Source: a virus. Taken from it: a DNA stretch of 39,535 bases. The DNA lies in the IMG/VR virus record IMGVR_UViG_3300027793_000146, positions 1-39,535 of that record. One strand, given 5' to 3'. A program made the translations under genes and the position numbers. Each line of letters opens with the position of its first letter. Within the stretch, counting starts at the first letter, position 1. The notes beneath the pieces were generated by a model. It was not told the DNA's origin. It worked only from the letters and a program-made list of their open reading frames with translations, and did not search any database. Of this stretch, positions 17,303 through 23,906 are shown piece by piece.

Positions 17303-17572
17303 ATGAACGCGACCGATCTCTCGAAGTTCCGAGTGCCGCTCGGCTCGCTCGTCGTCGACGCCTCTCTCGTCGTCGCCCTGATCTGGTGGGGCGCGACGAT
17401 GACCTCGAAGCTCGACGAGATGAACCGCCGGATCGCCACCGTCGAGCAGGTGAAGATCCAGCCCGAGGCCGACCGCCGGATCGCGGTCATCGAGGCGCGG
17501 CTCGCCGACCAGACCGCGCGGCTGCAGTCGATCGAGGACAAGCTAGATCGCGCCCTCGATCGCGGCCGGTGA
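17303..17572 (+). CDS. Membrane-anchored coiled-coil protein, probable lysis accessory
   Basis: An 89-aa protein with one hydrophobic segment at about residues 13-33 (SLVVDASLVVALIWWGATM) and a C-terminal coiled coil (LDEMNRRIATVEQV to IEDKLDRALDRG). The stop overlaps the amidase start as GTGA. One-span proteins with a coiled coil before an endolysin resemble XhlA-like holin accessories; it could be the holin itself. The start at ATG 17303 follows the previous stop by one base. Confidence 0.78.
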   Translation: MNATDLSKFRVPLGSLVVDASLVVALIWWGATMTSKLDEMNRRIATVEQVKIQPEADRRIAVIEARLADQTARLQSIEDKLDRALDRGR

Positions 17573-18081
17573 GCCTGTTCCTCTCCGCCGGTCACTCGCC
17601 GGCGGCTCCCGGCGCGGCGTGGCGCGGCTTCGTCGAGCACCTCGAGGCCCGCGAGTGGGTCGCCGAGCTCTCGCGACTGCTCCCCGGCGCGCAGCTCGTC
17701 CCGCCCGGCGAGCTCGGCGCGAAGATCCGCTGGGTCAACGCGCGCGCGCGGCCGACGGACCTCGCCGTCGAGGTGCACTTTAACGCCGCGACGCCGACGG
17801 CCCGCGGGTCGGAAACGCTATATGCGCCGGGCTCGCGGCGCGGTGCGGTGCTCGCGGCCGACGTGCAGGCGGTGCTCGCGCGGTTCTTCGAGCCGAGCCG
17901 CGGGATCAAGCCGGGGTGGTATCAGGCGAACCCGGCGAAGGGGCCTCTTGCGTTCCTCGCGCAGACCCGCTGCACCGCGCTGATCCTCGAGCCCGAGTTC
18001 ATCTACCGCGCGGACGAGATCCGCGCGCATCGCGCGGCCTGCTGCGCCGCTCTCGCTAACGCTCTCCGGAGGTATGTATGA
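17569..18081 (+). CDS. Endolysin, N-acetylmuramoyl-L-alanine amidase (Amidase_3-like)
   Basis: A 170-aa cell-wall amidase. It begins (GTG start) with SLFLSAGHSPAAPG, the first zinc-ligand His, then has AVEVHFNA with the second His, and LILEPEFIYRADE with the acidic residue near the end, the pattern of Amidase_3 enzymes. No signal peptide is visible, so release probably depends on a holin. It overlaps both neighbours by four bases, within the lysis cassette. Confidence 0.85.
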   Translation: MSLFLSAGHSPAAPGAAWRGFVEHLEAREWVAELSRLLPGAQLVPPGELGAKIRWVNARARPTDLAVEVHFNAATPTARGSETLYAPGSRRGAVLAADVQAVLARFFEPSRGIKPGWYQANPAKGPLAFLAQTRCTALILEPEFIYRADEIRAHRAACCAALANALRRYV

Positions 18082-18305
18082 CCGACGAGACTCCTATCGC
18101 TACCGCCGACTGGCTCCGCGGCGCGCTCCGCTCGCGGACGGTTTGGACTAACGTCGCGCTCGCCGTTCTCGGCGGGCTCGAGCTCGCGGGCGGGCATCTC
18201 ACGACGCTGTTCGGCGCGCAGGTCGCCGCCGGCGTCCTCCTCGTCGGCTCGCTCGCGAACCTCGCGCTGCGCGCGGTCACGACGGCTCCGCTCCCGCACC
18301 GCTAG
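18078..18305 (+). CDS. Putative holin, two membrane segments
   Basis: A 75-aa protein with two hydrophobic stretches, VWTNVALAVLGGLELAGG (about residues 23-40) and LFGAQVAAGVLLVGSLANLAL (about 44-65), and charged ends. Size, topology and ATGA overlap with the amidase gene fit a class II holin. The upstream coiled-coil protein is the alternative holin candidate. Confidence 0.75.
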   Translation: MTDETPIATADWLRGALRSRTVWTNVALAVLGGLELAGGHLTTLFGAQVAAGVLLVGSLANLALRAVTTAPLPHR

Positions 18306-18307
18306 TC

Positions 18308-18625
18308 GTGGCCGCTCCGCCGGCGCGCAAACCGTTTCGGATTCCGAAACGGTTTCAGCTCATGGGGCATACGATCCGCGTCCGGATCGTTCGCCGCGAC
18401 CGCTGGAAGCACGGCAAGGATGCCGTCGGGCTCTGGGACCCGGGCCGCTTGACGATCGACATCCTCGCCGGTCAGACCCGGACGCTAGCCGAGCAGGTGT
18501 TTTTCCACGAGCTCGCTCACGCCGTCGCGACGATGCAGTCGCACCCGCTCGCGACGGACGAGACGTTCATCGACCAGCAGGGTCATCTCTACCACCAAGC
18601 GGTGACGACGTTCACCGACCGATAG
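18308..18625 (+). CDS. Small zinc metallopeptidase-like protein (HELAH)
   Basis: A 105-aa protein from a GTG start. A helix FFHELAHAVATM (about residues 66-77) carries the HExxH zinc motif, preceded by the beta strand LTIDILAG. This resembles minimal ImmA/IrrE-like gluzincins or SprT-like proteins, which are common in phage genomes without a known substrate. It sits between the holin-like gene and a phosphoesterase. A 27-base hairpin occupies its first codons. Confidence 0.75.
   Translation: MAAPPARKPFRIPKRFQLMGHTIRVRIVRRDRWKHGKDAVGLWDPGRLTIDILAGQTRTLAEQVFFHELAHAVATMQSHPLATDETFIDQQGHLYHQAVTTFTDR
18329..18355. repeat. Perfect 12-bp inverted repeat with 3-base loop
   Basis: AAACCGTTTCGG (18329-18340), loop ATT, then CCGAAACGGTTT (18344-18355). 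It falls at codons 8-16 of the metallopeptidase-like gene. There is no T run after it on either side, so it is not a standard terminator; it could be an RNA hairpin that lowers translation, or a protein-binding site. Confidence 0.85.
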
Positions 18626-18636
18626 GAGACCGCCGC

Positions 18637-19752
18637 GTGTCCGCTACAAAAGCAACTGACAAGGAGATCCTCGCCGCCCTCGCGCAGTTCGGCGGGCAGC
18701 GCGCGCCGTCGGCGCGGTTCCTCGGGATATCGTCCCGCCAGTTAATGTCGCGCCTCGGCTCGATGCGCTCGAAGGGCGTCGACGTCCCGCCGTCGAGCTA
18801 CCGCCCGGAGATCTCGGCCTATCGCGCGGCCGGCCTCGAGCCGCCGAAACCGCCGGCGAAGCTCGAGGCGATCGAGGTCCCGCGCCTTCCGGACGGACGG
18901 ATAAACGTCCGCGACCTGATCGAGCGGCGCAAGTCGTCCTTCGAGCGGCGCGACGAGGCGGCGCGCGCGCGGAAGATCGTCCCGGTTAAGGTCCGCTCGT
19001 TGGCTCCGATCGGCATCGTGCTCATGGGAGACCCGCACGTCGACGACGACGGGACCGACCTCGGGCGGCTCGAGCGGGATATCGCGACGATCCGGCGGAC
19101 GCCGGGACTCTACGCGGCCTGCGTCGGGGACCTTCAGAACAACTGGGTGGGACGCCTCGCGAAGCTCTACGGGCAGCAGGAGACGACGGCCGAGCAGGCG
19201 TGGCAGCTCGTCGAGTGGCTCGTCTCGGAGCTCCGCGACGACTGGCTCTTTATGGTCGCCGGGAATCACGACCTCTGGAGCGGCTCCGGCGATCCCCTCC
19301 GCTGGATACAGCGTCAGGCCGCGGTCGGCCTTACGGGAGATCATACTGTCCGAGTCGCGCTCCGGTTCCCGAACGGGGCCGAGGTAAAGATCGCGGCGCG
19401 GCACGACTGGCCCGGCAACTCGATCTGGAACCCGTCGCACGGGCAGCTCCGCGCGGCGCGGCTAACGCATCACGACGACGTGATCGTGAGCGGGCATAAG
19501 CACACCGGCGGCTATCAGCTAATCCGGAACACGGCGACCGGGCGGCTCGCGCATCTCCTTCAGCTCGGGTCGTACAAGACGCACGACTCCTACGCCGACG
19601 CGCTCGGCCTCCCGATGCAGATGATCTCGCCGTCCGCCGCGGTCGTTATCGACCCGCTCGCCGGCGAGCTCGGGATCGTTCGCGTCGAGCACGACGTCGA
19701 ATCGGCGGCGGAGTACCTCGCGTGGCTCCGAGAGAGGAGGGCCGCGGCATGA
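18637..19752 (+). CDS. Metallophosphoesterase with N-terminal helix-turn-helix
   Basis: A 371-aa protein (GTG start, TAGGAG upstream). Residues 8-55 look like a helix-turn-helix (ILAALAQFGGQRAPSARFLGIS). The rest is a calcineurin-like phosphoesterase with all metal motifs: GDPH near 131-134, GD-x2-N near 164-168, GNHD at 209-212 and GHKH at 286-289. Such phage enzymes may act on nucleic acids or nucleotides; the substrate is unknown. It ends in an ATGA overlap. Confidence 0.85.
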   Translation: MSATKATDKEILAALAQFGGQRAPSARFLGISSRQLMSRLGSMRSKGVDVPPSSYRPEISAYRAAGLEPPKPPAKLEAIEVPRLPDGRINVRDLIERRKSSFERRDEAARARKIVPVKVRSLAPIGIVLMGDPHVDDDGTDLGRLERDIATIRRTPGLYAACVGDLQNNWVGRLAKLYGQQETTAEQAWQLVEWLVSELRDDWLFMVAGNHDLWSGSGDPLRWIQRQAAVGLTGDHTVRVALRFPNGAEVKIAARHDWPGNSIWNPSHGQLRAARLTHHDDVIVSGHKHTGGYQLIRNTATGRLAHLLQLGSYKTHDSYADALGLPMQMISPSAAVVIDPLAGELGIVRVEHDVESAAEYLAWLRERRAAA

Positions 19753-19931
19753 GCGACGACCCGCTCGCCGCCTGCCGCGGCTGCTTCTGGTCCGCCGAGC
19801 TAACGCGCTCCGACGCGCGGATCTGGTGCGCTCACGCGACGTATCACGGCTGGCATACCGATCAGGCTTGTCGAGGCGACGGCTACCGGAAGGAGACCCG
19901 CCCGCCGTCGAGCCCGCGGAGGGACGGCTAA
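19749..19931 (+). CDS. Small cysteine-rich protein
   Basis: A 60-aa protein that starts in an ATGA overlap with the phosphoesterase. Four cysteines are laid out as CRGC, then WC 18 residues later, then AC, with two His nearby, suggesting a small zinc-binding domain. It ends in a TAATG overlap with the inner spanin. No function can be assigned. Confidence 0.7.
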   Translation: MSDDPLAACRGCFWSAELTRSDARIWCAHATYHGWHTDQACRGDGYRKETRPPSSPRRDG

Positions 19932-20347
19932 TGCTCCCGCCGTGGCTAACCGTCCGCCTCGCCGGCTACGCCCTCGGCGCGCTACTCGTCGCCGCCGGCC
20001 TCTGGCTCGCCTACGACTACGCCTTCGACCGCGGCGTCGCCGCCGAACGCGCGCGCTGGGACGCCTCGACCGCCGAGGCCGGCGCGCGATTCGCCGAGGC
20101 CCTCGCGGAGCAGCAGGCGAGGATCGAGAGACTCGACCGCGACCTCGCCGACGCGCGACGGACCGCGAACCGAAAACGAGAGGAGCTATCCGATGCTATC
20201 GCTACCGACCCGGCTGCTCGCGACTGGTCTCGCGGCCGCATCCCTGACAGCGTGCGCGCCGCGCTTGATCGTCGTCGAGACTTGCCCGCCGATCCCGGTC
20301 GCGCTGACGGAGCCGTGCAACCCGCCGGCGCGGGAGCTCGCGACTAA
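19931..20347 (+). CDS. Rz: Inner-membrane spanin (Rz-like)
   Basis: A 138-aa protein with an N-terminal membrane anchor (LAGYALGALLVAAGLWLAYDYA, about residues 9-30) followed by a long periplasmic coiled coil (RWDASTAEAGARFAEALAEQQ and on). The outer spanin gene starts inside its 3' part in another frame, the classical Rz/Rz1 nesting. Together they fuse inner and outer membranes at lysis, which implies a Gram-negative host. Confidence 0.87.
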   Translation: MLPPWLTVRLAGYALGALLVAAGLWLAYDYAFDRGVAAERARWDASTAEAGARFAEALAEQQARIERLDRDLADARRTANRKREELSDAIATDPAARDWSRGRIPDSVRAALDRRRDLPADPGRADGAVQPAGAGARD

Positions 20348-20522
20348 CGGCGACCTCGCGCGCGCCTACCTCGACGCCTCGGAGTGCGTCGACGAGTCGA
20401 ACCTTAAGCTGCGGGCGGTTCGCGATCTCGCCGACTGTCGCGTAGATTCTCGACCGCGAGGAGAACGACCCACGGGACCGGGGAGTCGCCGGCGCAGTAC
20501 CGGCGCATCGTCCGCTCGTTGA
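20193..20522 (+). CDS. Rz1: Outer-membrane spanin lipoprotein (Rz1-like)
   Basis: A 109-aa lipoprotein nested in the +2 frame of the Rz-like gene. The signal peptide ends in the lipobox LTAC (Cys 21), followed by a proline-containing periplasmic part (CPPIPVALTEPCNPPA). The first 85 or so residues look authentic; the last part is Arg-rich and runs convergently across the opposite-strand helix-turn-helix gene by 119 bases. Confidence 0.85.
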   Translation: MLSLPTRLLATGLAAASLTACAPRLIVVETCPPIPVALTEPCNPPARELATNGDLARAYLDASECVDESNLKLRAVRDLADCRVDSRPRGERPTGPGSRRRSTGASSAR

Positions 20523-20637
20523 TCTCGAGCTCCCGCGCCGCCGCGCGCTGCGAGAGGCCCGCGTCGGCGAGGAGCCGCTCGAGCCGCTCGCGACGCCCGG
20601 CGGGCGACGCCGGCCGGTTTACGCCGAGGCCCCTCAC
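20404..20637 (-). CDS. Small helix-turn-helix protein
   Basis: A 77-aa protein from a GTG start (GTGA overlap with the upstream gene). The core ERLERLLADAGLSQRAAARELEINERTMRRYCAG is a good helix-turn-helix, similar to phage Cro/XRE-like or CopG-neighbour regulators. It is the last gene of the leftward operon and converges with Rz1. Confidence 0.78.
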   Translation of the reverse strand: MRGLGVNRPASPAGRRERLERLLADAGLSQRAAARELEINERTMRRYCAGDSPVPWVVLLAVENLRDSRRDREPPAA

Positions 20638-20924
20638 GGCGAGGTCCTCTCGCCGCGGAAGTAGGCGCGCCACGGTCCGCGCATCTCGTCGAAGGAGCGG
20701 CGCGAGAGAACGACGCCGGCCCGCTCGCGCGGAGGCGAGGAGCAGACGCGGACGCGGGTCATCTCGCGGCGGTCGAGCGCGGCGAGGCGGATCGCCTCGG
20801 CCTCCTCGGCCGTCGAGCAGGAGACCACGAGGACGTTGCGCGCGCCGGCGGCGGCACCCCACCCCGAGAGAAAACGGTCTGTCATGCGGACGTGGAACAT
20901 AGCGCGATTCTCCCGGCGGCTCAA
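20634..20924 (-). CDS. Small hypothetical protein
   Basis: A 96-aa protein coupled on both sides by four-base overlaps. It contains RNVLVVSCSTAEEAEAIRLAALDRREM, which reads as a strand followed by a helix, and a C-terminal DEMRGPWRAYFRGE. I recognise no family. Confidence 0.7.
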   Translation of the reverse strand: MSRRENRAMFHVRMTDRFLSGWGAAAGARNVLVVSCSTAEEAEAIRLAALDRREMTRVRVCSSPPRERAGVVLSRRSFDEMRGPWRAYFRGERTSP

Positions 20925-21835
20925 GACGCCACCTCTTTGACTCGTTGTAGAACCGTCTGAACCTCGCCGCGGTACTCGTCGTGCTTCTTTACGGTCGCCT
21001 TAATCGTCGTCTCCGGGTCCTCGGTCGTCATCGACCACGATCCGGACTTGACGACGAGTAGCGCGCCGGTCGCGAGGTCTACCATCTTCGTGATGTATAG
21101 ATCGCCGAAGTCAGACCGGACGATGAACCGCGCGATGCAGCGCACCCGGAGCGTGAGCCGCTCGCCGACCGTCCCGACGGTAACTCCGGCGACCGGAGTG
21201 GGCGGAAAGTCTCCGGTGTGGCGACGCGCAACGGCGTCGGCGAGGTATGCCATCACCTCGTTTTCGTGCGTCGACTTCGTAACCCACTGCCGCCACTGAA
21301 TCGGCGTCTCCGCGATCTGCGCACCGGCGTACCGGCCGAAGGGGACGAGCCCGTCGTCGATCGACCGCTTGCAGCCCTCGATCCACTGCCGCTCGCGCTC
21401 GTCGCGCCGCTCTTGATCGAGCCGCCGCGTTTCTTCGCGTTTCGCGATCTGCTCGGCCGTCGAGCGGTGAATATCGCGGAGCTCCTCTTTCATGCGCTCT
21501 ACGTTCGCGCGCAGCTCGAGGCCGACGGCATCGGCGTACTCGCGCGCCTTCGCGAACGCTTCGTGCGCGTCCTGCGAGAGATTCTTTATGTGGTGCGACG
21601 CGGTAACTACTCGGCCCTGATACACGCCGTTGACGGTCGCGTTACCCATCGGACCGTCGCCGGGTATGTAGTCCTGATGCGTCTCGCGCAGCGTGAAGTA
21701 CGCGTTGGTTTCGCCGATCCCGATGAAGAGGTGCGGAATGAATCCGGACCTCCGGGCGTCGAGGTCGCGTATCGCGACGCTGTACCGGCCGTGAGCCTGT
21801 CGGTCGCGCGCGGCGATGAAAGATTGATTTGTCAT
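20921..21835 (-). CDS. Hypothetical protein with coiled coil and DUF3820-like motif
   Basis: A 304-aa protein. Residues 1-90 are a beta-rich domain, 90-150 a charged coiled coil (AFAKAREYADAVGLELRANV, then RREETRR-rich sequence). The segment DGLVPFGRYAGAQIAETPIQWRQWV resembles the G(K/R)Y-x4-(I/E)xPxxY/WxxW motif found at the ends of exonuclease X-like and DUF3820 proteins; the C-terminal third is beta-rich. Possibly DNA-processing, but unproven. Confidence 0.72.
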   Translation of the reverse strand: MTNQSFIAARDRQAHGRYSVAIRDLDARRSGFIPHLFIGIGETNAYFTLRETHQDYIPGDGPMGNATVNGVYQGRVVTASHHIKNLSQDAHEAFAKAREYADAVGLELRANVERMKEELRDIHRSTAEQIAKREETRRLDQERRDERERQWIEGCKRSIDDGLVPFGRYAGAQIAETPIQWRQWVTKSTHENEVMAYLADAVARRHTGDFPPTPVAGVTVGTVGERLTLRVRCIARFIVRSDFGDLYITKMVDLATGALLVVKSGSWSMTTEDPETTIKATVKKHDEYRGEVQTVLQRVKEVAS

Positions 21836-21860
21836 GATTGCTTGCTCCGGGAGGGGCGGC

Positions 21861-22148
21861 TTACGGCGTCCGAGCCGCGCGCTTGGCCCAGCTCTGCGCG
21901 TGAGTTTCAGCCTCGCGATAGGTGGCGAAGATCCAAATTCGATTTACGCCGTAACCGGCGCGAGCGCGAAGGCTCCCGCGCTCGCAATACCAATTCTCGT
22001 AGGACCCGTCGTGACGCTCGGAGATTTTGCAGGAATAATCTCGCGCGACGCCATCACCGAAGTCGATCGTATTCGGTCTAAAGACGACGACATTTTTGCC
22101 GTTTTCGCTGACGACGCGGCACGTGTAATCGCTAGGGGTGCTGTTCAT
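21861..22148 (-). CDS. Small hypothetical protein
   Basis: A 95-aa protein with ribosome site AAGGAACCGAAA before its ATG. It has a pair of Cys (YTCRVV, YSCKIS) and a later YCERGS, and ends with IWIFATYREAETHAQSWAKRA. The alternation of strands suggests a small globular fold. Its 5' leader resembles those of the YqaJ gene and the radical SAM gene. No family recognised. Confidence 0.7.
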   Translation of the reverse strand: MNSTPSDYTCRVVSENGKNVVVFRPNTIDFGDGVARDYSCKISERHDGSYENWYCERGSLRARAGYGVNRIWIFATYREAETHAQSWAKRAARTP

Positions 22149-22291
22149 TTTCGGTTCCTTCGGTTAGCCCGGCACCGCGCCGGGGATGTGGAAAGGTTAG
22201 GGCAATACGCCCGAGGGTGTAAAGCCCTAACTGATACCGATTCGGAACGATTCGACCGACGACCGCCTAGCGGACGCCCGAGTGCAGTACC
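22149..22291. other. Intergenic region downstream of the integrase
   Basis: This 143-bp gap between the serine integrase 3' end and the next gene holds the ribosome site and 5' leader of the small gene at 21861-22148 and the 36-bp dyad listed as a candidate attP. No open frame of note is visible. Confidence 0.7.
22196..22231. other. Candidate attP: 36-bp imperfect dyad with GA centre
   Basis: GTTAGGGCAATACGCCC (22196-22212) and GGGTGTAAAGCCCTAAC (22215-22231) are complementary at 14 of 17 positions and are separated by the dinucleotide GA. Large serine integrases use attP sites of about 50 bp that are imperfect dyads about a non-palindromic 2-bp crossover core, usually beside the integrase gene, as here. 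The absence of a T run on either side argues against a terminator. Confidence 0.6.
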
Positions 22292-23857
22292 CTACGCGGC
22301 GAGGCGGACCGCCTTCTCTCGGAGAAGTAGCGCACCCCCGCTACCACTCCAAGATAAGCCCGCCGCCTCGACGAGCGGCCGGGCGGAGAGGGCGACCCGG
22401 GCGACGAGGACTCCGCCCTCCCGGCTGCATACGACGTCGCCGAGGAGGCGCGAGAGGGCGGCGCGGGCGCGGTCTACCGGGCCGTCGGTTAGAACCTCCC
22501 GCATCGCCTGTACGGCTCGCGCATACGCTGCCCCTGCCTCCGCCGCGTCGACGCCCGGCCTACCGGACGCCCGACGCCAGCCGCCCGAGATCAGGCTCCT
22601 GCGCCGATCCGCGAGCGCGGCGAGGGCCGGGAGAACGTCCTCCCGCTCGATCGTCCCCGCCGCGATCTGCGCCTCGAGCCGGGCGATCCGGCCCTCGACC
22701 TCGGAGACCTCGGGCGGCGAGGCCGCGCGAGCTCGGGCGGCGCGGGACCAGCCGCGGATCAGGCCGACGGCGAGCTCGACCGCCTCCGGCGAGAGGAGCT
22801 CCCGCTCGATCGGCTCGAGGAGGACGCGCTCGGCGACCGCGCGCCGGGCTCCGGTCGCGTTCGGGCAAGCGGCCGGGCCTCCCTGCCGATGCGTCCCGCA
22901 ATAGTAGTGGCTCCCCCCTCGGCCGGTCGCGACGAGCCGCCCGCCGCAGTCGCCGCAGACGAGGAGGCCGGAGAGGAGATAGCGCGGCCCGCCGCCCGGG
23001 CGTCCTCCGTAGATCTTCCGCGGGGCGGCGCGCTCGCGGACGCGGCGGAAGGTCTCGTCGTCGACGATCGCGGGACCGGGCCGGACGACCCACTCGGACT
23101 CGGGCCGCTCGACCCGCTGCCGGACGCCGCTGTCCGGGTCCCGACGCCAGAGGGAGCGATTCCAGACGACGCGGCCGACATATCGCTCGTTCGCGAGCAT
23201 CGCGTTAAGGGTCGGAGTCATCCAGACGCCATCGGATCGGCGGACGCGGCGCGACCACGACGCGCCCGGCGCGGGGACGCCGCGGAGGTTAAGCTCGGCG
23301 GCGATCGCCTTCTGCGTCTCCCCCTCCGCGACTCGCCGGAAGATCTCCCGGACGACCTCCGCCTCCGCCTCGACGACCGCGCCGGCGCGGTCGAACCCGT
23401 AGCACCGCCCGCCGGTCGCGCGGCCCTCCCGGGCTCGCATATCGAGCGCGGAGTGCGTCCGCGCCGCGATCGACGCGCGAAACTCCTCGGACATGATCCC
23501 CGAGAGGCCGGCCTGCATCCGAGCCGTCTTGCTCTCCGAGTCAAACCCGTCGAGGACGCCGACGACCCGGACGCCGCGATGCCGTAGTCGCGCGAGGAGC
23601 GGCGCGAGGTCCTGCGACCTCGAGAGCCGCGTCGTATCGACGACGAGGAGGACGTCGCCGGAGGCGAGGGCCTCGAGCGCGGCGCGGACGCCGGGCCGGT
23701 TCCCGATCGCCGCGCCGGAGATCCCCTCGTCGGTATGCTCGGCGACGACCTCGAGCCCGCGCGCGCGGGCGTAGTCGCGGCAGCGTCGGAGCTGGTCGAC
23801 GATCGTCGACTCCGACTGATGCTCGGTCGAGAATCGGGCGTAAATTACGGCTGCCAT
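22292..23857 (-). CDS. int: Large serine integrase
   Basis: A 521-aa site-specific recombinase. The N-terminal resolvase domain begins AAVIYARFST with the nucleophile Ser at residue 10, and contains the VVDTTRLSRS motif. A recombinase domain follows (GRCYGFDRAG, then the GVPAPGASWSRRV helix region), then a zinc ribbon (VCGDCGG with YYCGTH and later ACPNA) and a C-terminal coiled-coil region. It is preceded by a short regulatory gap with an operator-like dyad, so it may have its own repressor-controlled promoter. Confidence 0.93.
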   Translation of the reverse strand: MAAVIYARFSTEHQSESTIVDQLRRCRDYARARGLEVVAEHTDEGISGAAIGNRPGVRAALEALASGDVLLVVDTTRLSRSQDLAPLLARLRHRGVRVVGVLDGFDSESKTARMQAGLSGIMSEEFRASIAARTHSALDMRAREGRATGGRCYGFDRAGAVVEAEAEVVREIFRRVAEGETQKAIAAELNLRGVPAPGASWSRRVRRSDGVWMTPTLNAMLANERYVGRVVWNRSLWRRDPDSGVRQRVERPESEWVVRPGPAIVDDETFRRVRERAAPRKIYGGRPGGGPRYLLSGLLVCGDCGGRLVATGRGGSHYYCGTHRQGGPAACPNATGARRAVAERVLLEPIERELLSPEAVELAVGLIRGWSRAARARAASPPEVSEVEGRIARLEAQIAAGTIEREDVLPALAALADRRRSLISGGWRRASGRPGVDAAEAGAAYARAVQAMREVLTDGPVDRARAALSRLLGDVVCSREGGVLVARVALSARPLVEAAGLSWSGSGGALLLREKAVRLAA

Positions 23858-23863
23858 GACGCG

Positions 23864-23893
23864 AGTCTATCCGGTGTTACGGCTGACCGTAAA
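23864..23893 (-). promoter_or_regulatory. Putative integrase promoter overlapping an operator
   Basis: On the minus strand TTTACG (23893-23888) and TAGACT (23869-23864) are 18 bases apart, each matching four of six positions of the sigma-70 consensus, just upstream of the integrase ATG. The dyad TTACGG-CTGA-CCGTAA at 23877-23892 covers the -35 and spacer, so a bound repressor would block it. The hexamers are weak; the operator is the stronger evidence. Confidence 0.45.
23877..23892. promoter_or_regulatory. Operator-like dyad upstream of the integrase
   Basis: TTACGG-CTGA-CCGTAA is a perfect 6+6 dyad with 4-base spacer, ending 20 bases upstream of the integrase start. The same dyad, with small differences, occurs at the leftward promoter (30029-30044) and between cI and cro (30613-30628). 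A half site TTACGG also lies at 23845-23850. Confidence 0.72.
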
Positions 23894-23906
23894 CTCCGGG
23901 CGCGCG

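Noticed and set aside
22196-22231. Reading the dyad as an intrinsic terminator
   Set aside because: There is no T run after the stem on either strand, and the loop arms contain mismatches; attP is the better explanation.
21834-22904. 356-aa plus-strand open frame over several minus genes
   Set aside because: It crosses three minus-strand features and the attP region, has no domain and has the composition typical of a shadow frame.
22282-23587. Long plus-strand open frames opposite the integrase
   Set aside because: They are antisense to a convincing serine recombinase, are Arg/Pro-rich and have no motif; in GC-rich DNA such open frames are expected.
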